Positions 1 through 7,066 of a stretch of DNA of 64,000 nt are shown here, piece after piece; the first letter of the stretch is position 1; each line of letters opens with the position of its first letter. Origin of the DNA: an endosymbiont of Galathealinum brachiosum. Its GTDB lineage: Bacteria; Pseudomonadota; Gammaproteobacteria; SZUA-229. The notes under the pieces are model-generated. The model made no database searches. It saw nothing but the letters and a program-made list of their open reading frames with translations, and was not told the DNA's origin. Made by a program: the position numbers and the translations under genes. The stretch lies in NCBI GenBank assembly GCA_003349885.1, contig QFXC01000011.1, positions 296,473 to 360,472 on the forward strand, written 5' to 3'.

Positions 1-172
1 TAAGAGTCACACCTTCAAACTGCTCATCGGAAAAATGTGCAGACGCTGCAGCACCTTTCTGCATGCAAACCTCAACACCGATCTCTAATAATTTTTTAGC
101 TACTACTGGATCACATGCGATGCGACGCTCACCCGGTACTATTTCGTTTGGTATTGCCAGACGTATTGGCAT
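1..172 (-). CDS. pntA: NAD(P) transhydrogenase subunit alpha, N-terminal fragment (cut by window edge)
   Basis: Only the first 57 codons are visible; the gene runs off the left edge. The translation starts MPIRLAIPNEIVPGERRIAC, matching the opening beta strand and the 'P.E..PGE.R.A..P..' pattern of the alanine dehydrogenase/PntA N-terminal domain. PntA with PntB forms the membrane enzyme that couples proton flow to hydride transfer between NADH and NADP+. A good ribosome site (CAGGAG) lies about 8 bases before the ATG. The gene is divergent from hemH. Alanine dehydrogenase is the main alternative, but the start resembles PntA more. Confidence 0.7.
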   Translation of the reverse strand, partial: MPIRLAIPNEIVPGERRIACDPVVAKKLLEIGVEVCMQKGAAASAHFSDEQFEGVTL

Positions 173-300
173 TCTTTAACTCCTGCTTTTGCAGTATAAA
201 TTCAGATTTTCAAACAGCTTTTTTATTCCTGTATTATAGTTAAGTCTGACAAAAGACAACTGAACTAATAGACAGTTTAGAAAAAAGCTAATCAAAACAC

Positions 301-330
301 TTGTAAGGTCGAAAATTAGCAAGCTATTAT
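301..330 (+). promoter_or_regulatory. Candidate sigma-70 promoter for hemH
   Basis: TTGTAA at 301-306 and TATTAT at 325-330 are separated by 18 bases, about 90 bases before the hemH start. The spacing and hexamers fit a housekeeping promoter; assignment is by eye. Confidence 0.4.
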
Positions 331-417
331 ACAACCAGAAACGCAAGGCTTGAATGCTAAAAAACTAAAAATGAGCCAAAATATGCACAAATGTAACTAT
401 TTTATAAGTGGTAATGA

Positions 418-1533
418 ATGTCACGCTATTTAAATCACACTAATTTCGCCCATGGCTCCCAGGAACGTCTAGGTGTTCTACTGGTAAATCTGGGTTCACC
501 AGACGCCCCCACTGAAAAAGCAGTGCGAAAATATCTCGCTGAATTTCTCTGGGATCCAAGAGTAATTGAAACACCTCGACCACTCTGGTGGTTAATTCTC
601 AATGGCATTATTCTACGATTCAGGCCACGTCATAGTGCTGCTATGTATAAAAAAATCTGGACAGATGAGGGATCCCCGCTGATCAGCATTTCTAAATTAC
701 AGGCCCAAAAAGTCGAGCAGAAGTTACAAAGTAAAATTAGAGGTGCTGTTATCGTTGATGCAGCTATGCGTTACGGTAAACCGTCAATAGCCGAAGGCTT
801 GCGTGGGTTGCGTTCTGCAGGAGCCAAACGTTTCATCATTTTACCAATGTACCCGCAATATTCCGCTACAACCACCGCATCCGTTTTTGATGCAGTTACC
901 ACCGAGCTTCAAAAATGGCGCTGGTTACCCGATATGCGCTTTATAAACAGCTACCATGATCAACCAGCATACATAGACGCACTTGCGAAAACCATTATCA
1001 ACCACTGGAGCACCCGGGACAGAAAACCGGATATGCTGGTGTTCTCTTTTCACGGCATCCCAAAAAGTTATGTCGACAACGGAGACCCTTATTTTTGCCA
1101 TTGCCAGAAAACAGCTCGACTGGTTGCAGAAAAATTACTGCTTAAAGAGTCAAAATGGAAAGTTACCTTTCAGTCTCGCGTTGGCAGAGAAGAATGGTTA
1201 CAGCCATATACAGATAACACCATGAAACAAATGGCACATCAGGGCATCAAATCAGTTGATGTAGTATGTCCCGGATTTTCAGCTGATTGTCTGGAAACAC
1301 TGGAAGAAATAAACATGGAAAATCGCGAACTGTTTTTAGATCGCGGTGGTGTTCAATTTGATTACATTCCCTGCCTGAACGCCAATGATTTCCATATTAA
1401 TGCACTGAGCGAATTAGTCATTCAGCACAGCTTTGGCTGGCCTGAAACAATGCCCGGCTGGGATGCTGGGCTACAGGCCGTTGAAGCAAACAAAACCAGG
1501 GAGCGCGCCACTAAAATGGGCTCAGGCCGATAA
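418..1533 (+). CDS. hemH: Ferrochelatase
   Basis: Inserts Fe2+ into protoporphyrin IX in the last step of protoheme synthesis. The 371-residue protein is of normal bacterial length. It has the N-terminal LLVNLGSPDAPT signature (about residues 20-32), the catalytic histidine in SFHGIP (H212), and the conserved acidic stretch SADCLETLEEI (288-298) whose glutamates are thought to help move metal or protons. A candidate promoter lies upstream. The stop codon TAA (1531-1533) overlaps the apparent ATA start of the DUF523 gene, so the two are probably one transcription unit, continuing into the Sel1 gene. Confidence 0.96.
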   Translation: MSRYLNHTNFAHGSQERLGVLLVNLGSPDAPTEKAVRKYLAEFLWDPRVIETPRPLWWLILNGIILRFRPRHSAAMYKKIWTDEGSPLISISKLQAQKVEQKLQSKIRGAVIVDAAMRYGKPSIAEGLRGLRSAGAKRFIILPMYPQYSATTTASVFDAVTTELQKWRWLPDMRFINSYHDQPAYIDALAKTIINHWSTRDRKPDMLVFSFHGIPKSYVDNGDPYFCHCQKTARLVAEKLLLKESKWKVTFQSRVGREEWLQPYTDNTMKQMAHQGIKSVDVVCPGFSADCLETLEEINMENRELFLDRGGVQFDYIPCLNANDFHINALSELVIQHSFGWPETMPGWDAGLQAVEANKTRERATKMGSGR

Positions 1534-2045
1534 CATCAAAACCACTTATTGCCGTCAGCCGCTGTTTACTCGGCGACAGAGTGCGTTACGATGCGACCAT
1601 CAAAGAGTACCCCCTGTTGCTTAATTTCATTAAACAACACTTTAAGGTAATTTCCGTTTGCCCGGAAGTTGAGATTGGCTTAACTGTACCCCGGGCACCA
1701 GTTCAGCTTTGCGGCAGCACCGACAATATACATATTCTTGGCCGTGATGACCCGTCAATTGATATCACTGTTAACATGCAAAGTTACTGTCAACAACGCC
1801 CTCCTCAACTAGACTCTATTCATGGTTATATTTTTAAAAGCAAATCACCCAGTTGCGGAATAGAAAATATACCGGTTCATAACAATGGTGAGATTATCAG
1901 CATGACAAAAGGCGTTTTTGTAACAGCCATATTACAGCATTTCCCAAAGTTGCCGATAACAGATGAGTTAGACTTGATAAACCACGAACACTGCGAAATT
2001 TTTCTGCAGCTTGTGAAAAAACATCAACAAAACCAGACATGCTAA
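1530..2045 (+). CDS. DUF523 family protein with an apparent non-standard ATA start
   Basis: From ATA 1530 the frame reads (M)TSKPLIAVSRCLLGDRVRYD, the conserved opening of DUF523 (YbbK-type) proteins, including the S-x-C-L-L-G motif. Later family features are CPEVEIGL.VPRAP and SKSPSCG. The family has no established biochemical role; conserved cysteines suggest metal or sulfur chemistry. No ATG, GTG or TTG lies between the upstream in-frame stop (1512-1514) and GTG 1581, and starting at GTG would delete the conserved cysteine motif. ATA overlaps hemH's TAA as ATAA, where ATGA would be the usual coupled stop/start. The length would be 171 residues. It may be a mutation, a sequence error or a real rare start. 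The end overlaps the next gene by 7 bases. Confidence 0.75.
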   Translation: MTSKPLIAVSRCLLGDRVRYDATIKEYPLLLNFIKQHFKVISVCPEVEIGLTVPRAPVQLCGSTDNIHILGRDDPSIDITVNMQSYCQQRPPQLDSIHGYIFKSKSPSCGIENIPVHNNGEIISMTKGVFVTAILQHFPKLPITDELDLINHEHCEIFLQLVKKHQQNQTC

Positions 2046-2845
2046 AAAAACTCTTAATAACGCTTTTATTCTATATCTTAAGTTGCCTGCCTGTAGCCAG
2101 TAATGCAAACGCAAGGGAAGAAGGACTGCAGGCATTTAAGCTTGGACAATATGAGCTCGCTTTAAGCTACTGGACACCTCTGGCAGAGTCTGGTGATCGT
2201 GAAATTCAGTATAACCTTGGTGTAATGTATAACGATGGCCGTGGCGTTGAAAAAAACATCAAGCTCGCGATTAAGTGGTTAACTAAGGCAGCGACACAAA
2301 ATGATGCGGATGCACAATTTCGGCTGGGTAAATTATATACTGATGGCGCAAATATTGAGAAAGATCTTGTGCAGGCTGAACGCTGGTTAAGGCTTGCCGC
2401 ACTCAAGGGCCATGGAAATGCCTGTTATTATATTGCACAGTTTTATGCACATGGAGAGGGCCTGCCAAGAGATAATGACCTTGCATTACGTTGGTACTAT
2501 CGTGGCGCAGAAAATGACAATACCTCGGCCATGTTTAATCTCGGATACATACACGAAGTAGGACAGGGCGTACCTAAGAATTTACCCGAAGCATTTCGCT
2601 GGTATGAAAAAGCAGCTAAAAATGGTGCTGCAGATGCACAGGCAAATTTAGGTCGGCTTTATTTTAAAGGGCAGGGCACCAGTCAGGACAAAGTCATGGC
2701 TTTCGTCTGGTTTAAACTGGCTGCAAACCAGAACAGAAAAAATGCTGAAATAAATGCACGGTTCACTTTCAGGCAGCTAAAAGAAAACGATCAAAAACAG
2801 GCTATTTCTTTAACTGAAGAATACACAAAAAAGTTTATTAAATAA
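2039..2845 (+). CDS. Secreted Sel1-repeat protein
   Basis: The 268-residue protein begins with a typical signal peptide (basic MLKK, hydrophobic core, cleavage near ANA at about residue 25). Four to five tandem Sel1-like repeats of about 36 residues follow; each has the pattern A...LG..Y..G.GV..D...A..W...AA (for example YNLGVMYNDGRGVEKN and FNLGYIHEVGQGVPKN). Sel1 repeats form alpha-solenoids that bind other proteins, so a periplasmic scaffold or adaptor is likely. It overlaps the DUF523 gene by 7 bases and precedes the MotA/MotB-like pair by about 95 bases. The partner is unknown. Confidence 0.9.
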   Translation: MLKKLLITLLFYILSCLPVASNANAREEGLQAFKLGQYELALSYWTPLAESGDREIQYNLGVMYNDGRGVEKNIKLAIKWLTKAATQNDADAQFRLGKLYTDGANIEKDLVQAERWLRLAALKGHGNACYYIAQFYAHGEGLPRDNDLALRWYYRGAENDNTSAMFNLGYIHEVGQGVPKNLPEAFRWYEKAAKNGAADAQANLGRLYFKGQGTSQDKVMAFVWFKLAANQNRKNAEINARFTFRQLKENDQKQAISLTEEYTKKFIK

Positions 2846-2939
2846 TCAAACAACGGCCCTCCTTATCATGGGAAAAAAACCATATCTACAGTTTTTGATC
2901 AAAAAATAGTACAATCAAATCGTGACACAGGACTGGCCA

Positions 2940-3887
2940 ATGGCCGCCCACCAAATGACAGGCCAATATATGATTCAATTCAAAGCAAACTACAGCCGCA
3001 CTGTGCTGCTGCAACTTATTTTCATTCTTATAACCCTTTGCGCAATAATTCTATTCAATAGTGACTACTTAATAGATTTATATTTAAAAAATCAGGCCAC
3101 AAAAACAGGCTACATTATAAATAGCATTATTGTCGGCCTGTTTGCACTAGGTCTGTTTCGCATTGTTATTATTTTACTACGTTATAGTATTGAAGAATCG
3201 GCACTGGCGAAATTCATTAAAAACGTTGAGTTAAATGAAAACAGCCCAATATCAAATATTCGTCCGAAATCACTTATTAGTCGACGTTACTCTTCCGTTA
3301 TTGAAATTAGTAAACAAAATGTTTCAGTTAATCATAGTGCGCTTGCAGCCACATTACTTGCATCCGAAAGCACTCGCTTAAGCCTGCCTAAATTCATCAG
3401 TAACATACTTATACTAACCGGTGTATTTGGTACGATTGTTTCATTATCAATAGCATTGCTCGGCGCATCAAACATCATCGATTCTGCTGATGGAATGGGC
3501 AGTATGAGCATGGTCATTCATGGCATGTCTACCGCACTATCCACCACCACTACCGCTATAATCTGTTACCTTATTTTTGGTTACATGTATCTTAAACTTA
3601 CCGATGTACAAACTCAGTTACTTAGTGGCATAGAACAAACCACTAACTTATATATTTTACCCAGATTCACCTATCAAACAGATTCAATGTTACATGAAGT
3701 TGGTAATCTGGTTAAAGCGCTTCATTCTGCAGCTGATAGCATGGCAAAAACCCAGCTTGATTATGCCGAGTTAGGCAATAGTCTTAATGCAATTACCAGC
3801 AATTACGCCCAATCTCATTCAAAACTAAGTTCTGATATCAATGAAATAAAACACCTGTTAAAACAGGGTTTCCGTTTACCGGAATAA
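2940..3887 (+). CDS. MotA/TolQ/ExbB-family proton channel-like membrane protein
   Basis: About 315 residues. Hydrophobic helices lie near the N-terminus (two, about residues 15-65) and in the middle (two, about 145-165 and 190-220 from this start). The central segment has the family pattern GTIVSLSIALLG ... MSTALSTTTTAI, as in MotA, TolQ and ExbB stator proteins that conduct protons to drive mechanical work. ATG 2940 is preferred because AGGA lies 7 bases upstream; GTG 2922 and ATG 2970 are alternatives. The next gene, 18 bases on, encodes the matching MotB-like subunit. It is not flagellar MotA: no flagellar genes are near and the soluble loop differs. Confidence 0.75.
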   Translation: MAAHQMTGQYMIQFKANYSRTVLLQLIFILITLCAIILFNSDYLIDLYLKNQATKTGYIINSIIVGLFALGLFRIVIILLRYSIEESALAKFIKNVELNENSPISNIRPKSLISRRYSSVIEISKQNVSVNHSALAATLLASESTRLSLPKFISNILILTGVFGTIVSLSIALLGASNIIDSADGMGSMSMVIHGMSTALSTTTTAIICYLIFGYMYLKLTDVQTQLLSGIEQTTNLYILPRFTYQTDSMLHEVGNLVKALHSAADSMAKTQLDYAELGNSLNAITSNYAQSHSKLSSDINEIKHLLKQGFRLPE

Positions 3888-3905
3888 TGTAAAGGTATTG
3901 CTATT

Positions 3906-4787
3906 ATGAACGACGGCTTTATTGACCTACGTAGCCCAGAACTTGGCAGTGAGAATTTCTGGCCTTCATTTACTGACATTATGACTGTGGTAGTCATGAT
4001 TTTCCTGCTCACCACTACCGTATTAATGGTTCGCAACTGGGAGCTTATTGATCAGTTACGTAATAGCATTATTGCTGAACAACATGCATCAGAAGTTATT
4101 CTTTCTACCAATCAGGAAAATGCAACCCTGGAAGAACAACTGGCTCACGCCGAAAATGAAACCTCAATGTTACGCATGCAGTTAATGGACGCATCAGAAC
4201 AGAATACTCGACTGGCCAGCACTGTAAACGATCGTGACCAGCAAATTGTTTTAATACTTTCTGAAAAACAACAATTGCAAACTGATTTAGCTGATAAAGA
4301 ACAAAAAATTACATTGCTTGATAACAACATAATACAACGTGACGATGAACTCGCCAGCATCAAAACCAACCTGATAAAATCACGCAATGAACTTAAATCA
4401 TCTCAGGATTTAATCGTAATATTGCAACAGGAAAAAGTAGCACAAACACAACAGCTATCCTCTCTTGAAGATAACTACGGTTCTTTAAAAATCAAATATG
4501 AAAAACTAATTCGCCCTGCAAGAAGTGCTAAGGGAAAATATGTTGTAAGCGTTAGTTACCAGATAAATAAAGGCAAAACCAGAATACGATTTAAGGAAGT
4601 CAGCCAGAAAAACCATAAAACCCTAACTATAAAACAGCTCCATAAAGAACTCGCCATTTTAAAGAAAAAGCATCCTAAAAGTTTGTATATAAAAATTGTA
4701 ATACCCAAAAATAGCGGCCTGACTTACAGTGACGCCTGGACCTTCATGAAAGGCCTGCTTGAAAAATATGATTATTATTATCAGTAA
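3906..4787 (+). CDS. MotB-like protein with one membrane helix and a long coiled coil
   Basis: 293 residues. The N-terminus has FWPSFTDIMTVVVMIFLL, the stator-type helix with its proton-carrying aspartate (D24, equivalent in position to MotB D32). Residues about 50-200 are a predicted coiled coil rich in E, Q, L and N. The C-terminal 90 residues (from about GKYVVSVSYQ) are basic and do not show an OmpA/MotB peptidoglycan-binding domain. It is paired with the MotA/ExbB-like gene, so the two probably form an ion-driven complex that transmits force into the periplasm; the target is not visible. The unit ends at a bidirectional terminator shared with fbp. Confidence 0.7.
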   Translation: MNDGFIDLRSPELGSENFWPSFTDIMTVVVMIFLLTTTVLMVRNWELIDQLRNSIIAEQHASEVILSTNQENATLEEQLAHAENETSMLRMQLMDASEQNTRLASTVNDRDQQIVLILSEKQQLQTDLADKEQKITLLDNNIIQRDDELASIKTNLIKSRNELKSSQDLIVILQQEKVAQTQQLSSLEDNYGSLKIKYEKLIRPARSAKGKYVVSVSYQINKGKTRIRFKEVSQKNHKTLTIKQLHKELAILKKKHPKSLYIKIVIPKNSGLTYSDAWTFMKGLLEKYDYYYQ

Positions 4788-4853
4788 TTAATTTGTATAT
4801 ATGTCTGTAAGAAATAGCTTTAGCTGACTCCTACGAGCAAAACTAACCGTCAT

Positions 4854-4890
4854 AAAAAAAGCCAGATATGAAATCTGGCTTTTTTTATTT
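4854..4890. terminator. Bidirectional intrinsic terminator
   Basis: GCCAGAT (4861-4867) pairs with ATCTGGC (4873-4879). A seven-A run precedes and a seven-T run follows, so it can stop both the MotB-like gene and the converging fbp. Confidence 0.85.
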
Positions 4891-4920
4891 CAGAATTATG
4901 GAACTGAAATCAAATAATCA

Positions 4921-5940
4921 TTAAGCTACTTTTTCAGCTTTTGAATGATATTCTTCAACTTTTCTAACTTCAGCAGCTGAACCCAATACAACCGGCACAC
5001 GCTGATGAAGACCGGTTGAATCAACTTCCATTATACGACCGTGTCCTGTTGATGCCATGCCGCCTGCCTGCTCAATAATGAAACCCATTGGATTTGCTTC
5101 ATACATTAAACGTAATTTACCAGCTTTCGATGGATCACGATTATCATATGGGTACATGAAAATGCCACCACGAATCAAAATACGATAAACCTCAGCAACC
5201 ATTGATGCAACCCAACGCATGTTGTAACGCTTGCCTAGTGGTCCATCTTCACCTAATTGACAGTCCTCAATGTACTGCTTCATTGGCTCTTCCCAGAAAC
5301 GGCGATTTGCCATGTTAATAGCATACTCAGTTGTTTCTTCAGGAATAGATACGCCTTCAGTTGTTAATACAAACTCACCAATTGTGCTATCTAGTGTAAA
5401 CATATGCACACCCTGACCTGTAGTCAGAACAAAAACGGTTGACGGGCCATAAACAACAAATCCAGCTGCTTTTTGCTCAATACCTTTTTGCAGGTAATCA
5501 TCTAACTTGGGTGTTTCTTTACAACCTAATGGCGCTTTTAGAACTGAGAAAATAGTACCAACAGAAATGTTTACATCAATATTTGATGAACCGTCTAAAG
5601 GATCAAACATCAATAAATACTCACCTCGTTCTTTAGATGGAACATCGATTGGATCATCAATTTCTTCAGAACCCATGCCCGCAACCAGGCCGCTCACACT
5701 CAGGTGATCAGCCATAATGTCATTTGTAATGATATCCAGCTCTTTCTGAGTTTCACCCTGTACATTTTCTGAGCCAGCAACACCTAGCACACCTGACAAC
5801 TCACCACGGCTAACCGTAGCTGCAATTTCTTTACATGTGATGCTAACTTCGTGGATCAGCTCAATAAGATCATAAGGCAGATCAACACCCGCGCGCTTTT
5901 CATGTAACAAAAACTGTTTTAATTTCATACCAGTGGTCAT
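4921..5940 (-). CDS. fbp: Class 1 fructose-1,6-bisphosphatase
   Basis: Hydrolyses fructose 1,6-bisphosphate to fructose 6-phosphate, a step of gluconeogenesis and of the Calvin cycle. The 339-residue protein has the metal-binding GSEE (residues 90-93), the signature FDPLDGSSN (112-120), and the C-terminal region DPSKAGKLRLMYEANPM of class 1 enzymes. GGAG before the ATG supports the start. It is a single-gene unit facing the MotB-like gene across a shared terminator. Together with prk later in the window it fits autotrophic carbon fixation, although fbp alone would also serve gluconeogenesis. Confidence 0.96.
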   Translation of the reverse strand: MTTGMKLKQFLLHEKRAGVDLPYDLIELIHEVSITCKEIAATVSRGELSGVLGVAGSENVQGETQKELDIITNDIMADHLSVSGLVAGMGSEEIDDPIDVPSKERGEYLLMFDPLDGSSNIDVNISVGTIFSVLKAPLGCKETPKLDDYLQKGIEQKAAGFVVYGPSTVFVLTTGQGVHMFTLDSTIGEFVLTTEGVSIPEETTEYAINMANRRFWEEPMKQYIEDCQLGEDGPLGKRYNMRWVASMVAEVYRILIRGGIFMYPYDNRDPSKAGKLRLMYEANPMGFIIEQAGGMASTGHGRIMEVDSTGLHQRVPVVLGSAAEVRKVEEYHSKAEKVA

Positions 5941-6341
5941 AGTTCGACTCCATAGATGTCTTGTAAATCAGACCAGAAAGCGCTCTTATGGTGTACACCC
6001 GGGGGGAGCAATAGACTGGCCAAGTAAAATTTGGTGGCGTATATTAACATATTCTAATTTTATGTATATGTAATTTTATCTTATACCTCTGATAACACTT
6101 CGATACAGAACCAGTGAAACGCATGAATATACGCTCAGAACCCCATTATAGCTGCATTTAATCAATATACTTTCACCTTTAATACCGTTTGGCTGAAAAG
6201 TTCACAGCCTTATATTCAAACATCAACACGTACTGATATGATTATTATTGACTGATAATTCATGAAATACTAATATACGAGCCACTGATCTGGGCATCAG
6301 CATATGTAACAAACTAAATGATAAAAGTAAGCGGGAGCAGC
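5941..6341. other. AT-rich intergenic region between fbp and the FHA gene
   Basis: About 400 bases carrying the divergent promoters of fbp and the FHA gene. A perfect 10-base palindrome, GGTGTACACC, lies at 5990-5999, about 50 bases upstream of fbp, and could be an operator. I see no RNA gene or coding region. Confidence 0.5.
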
Positions 6342-6686
6342 ATGGCAAGGATAATACAAAGCGAGAATGGACAGTTAACACGACAGTATTTCTTAAAAGA
6401 AAATCATGTCAGTATCGGTCGCTCAACAACCAACCTGATACAACTAGATGACACTGTTATTAGCTCAAACCATGCAGAAATTTTTATCGAACGTGATCAT
6501 CACGGTAACGATATATATTTTCTGATGGATCTTAATAGTAAAAATGGAAGTTTTATTAACAAGGACAAAGTTAGCTGTAAACAACTAAAACACAAAGATC
6601 GTATTCGGTTTGGTCATCAAACGTTTACGTTTATTGATGATAAAGAGTATTTAAAACAGAACAATAATGAAAAAATTTCTCAATAG
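6342..6686 (+). CDS. FHA-domain protein
   Basis: About 114 residues, essentially one forkhead-associated domain: SIGRS..N.IQLDD..ISS.HAEI, then DLNSKNGSFIN and a closing FGHQTFTF strand. The R, S, H and N positions that read phosphothreonine are all present. It has no membrane helix, so it is probably a cytoplasmic reader of Thr-phosphorylated partners; no Ser/Thr kinase lies nearby. The ATG at 6342 follows GGGAG and is preferred over ATG 6318, which lacks a ribosome site. Its last 20 bases overlap the small membrane protein gene, implying coupled translation. Confidence 0.85.
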   Translation: MARIIQSENGQLTRQYFLKENHVSIGRSTTNLIQLDDTVISSNHAEIFIERDHHGNDIYFLMDLNSKNGSFINKDKVSCKQLKHKDRIRFGHQTFTFIDDKEYLKQNNNEKISQ

Positions 6687-6915
6687 TATACCTATGCCCG
6701 CACTGGCAATTGCTGCACTTTTTCTTGCTTTAGCCCCCTTTATGCAGGAGCCACATTTACTGGAAAAATCAAAAATGTTGCTTGATGGTAACTTAACTAA
6801 ACCAATCGATATTTTTGATTTTTTTATGCATGGTACACCTTTAGCCCTGTTAGTTTTGAAGTTGTTTTTTATGTTTAGTGATAAAGAATCTAATTCCATC
6901 AATAAGGCTGATTAG
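6667..6915 (+). CDS. Small two-helix membrane protein, function unknown
   Basis: 82 residues: a short basic start, helix one (about PALAIAALFLALAPF, residues 11-25), a loop with EPHLLEKSKMLLDG and KPIDIFDFFMHG, helix two (about TPLALLVLKLFFMF, 56-70), and a charged tail. I recall conserved small proteins of this form in Gammaproteobacteria that are sometimes labelled 'RND transporter', but at this size it cannot be one. The conserved loop between the helices is the likely functional part. The start lies inside the FHA gene in another frame, so the two are coupled. Confidence 0.7.
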   Translation: MKKFLNSIPMPALAIAALFLALAPFMQEPHLLEKSKMLLDGNLTKPIDIFDFFMHGTPLALLVLKLFFMFSDKESNSINKAD

Positions 6916-7036
6916 CCTGTTTTTTAACCTCGTCAGTTCGTGTACTTTCAGACAGCGCTTCATCTAAATTTGATTATTTTGATACCGGCTTTTAGAGTTA
7001 CTGCAAGTTAGTTTATATACAAACTAAACCCTAAAA

Positions 7037-7066
7037 TTAAAACATATCCTGTTAAAACATATCCTG
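7037..7066 (-). repeat. 15-bp tandem duplication at the priA stop codon
   Basis: Read on the minus strand, CAGGATATGTTTTAA occurs twice in a row (7066-7052 and 7051-7037). Each copy encodes QDMF followed by TAA, so priA ends at the first copy and the second repeats its last four codons and stop. Confidence 0.9.

Noticed and set aside
1581..2045. GTG 1581 as start of the DUF523 gene
   Set aside because: It would remove the family's conserved SRCLLGD segment that is encoded just upstream in the same frame.
2039..4787. Zorya-type anti-phage system
   Set aside because: The MotA/MotB-like pair recalls ZorA/ZorB, but no ZorC, ZorD or ZorE effector gene follows; the next genes are fbp and others.
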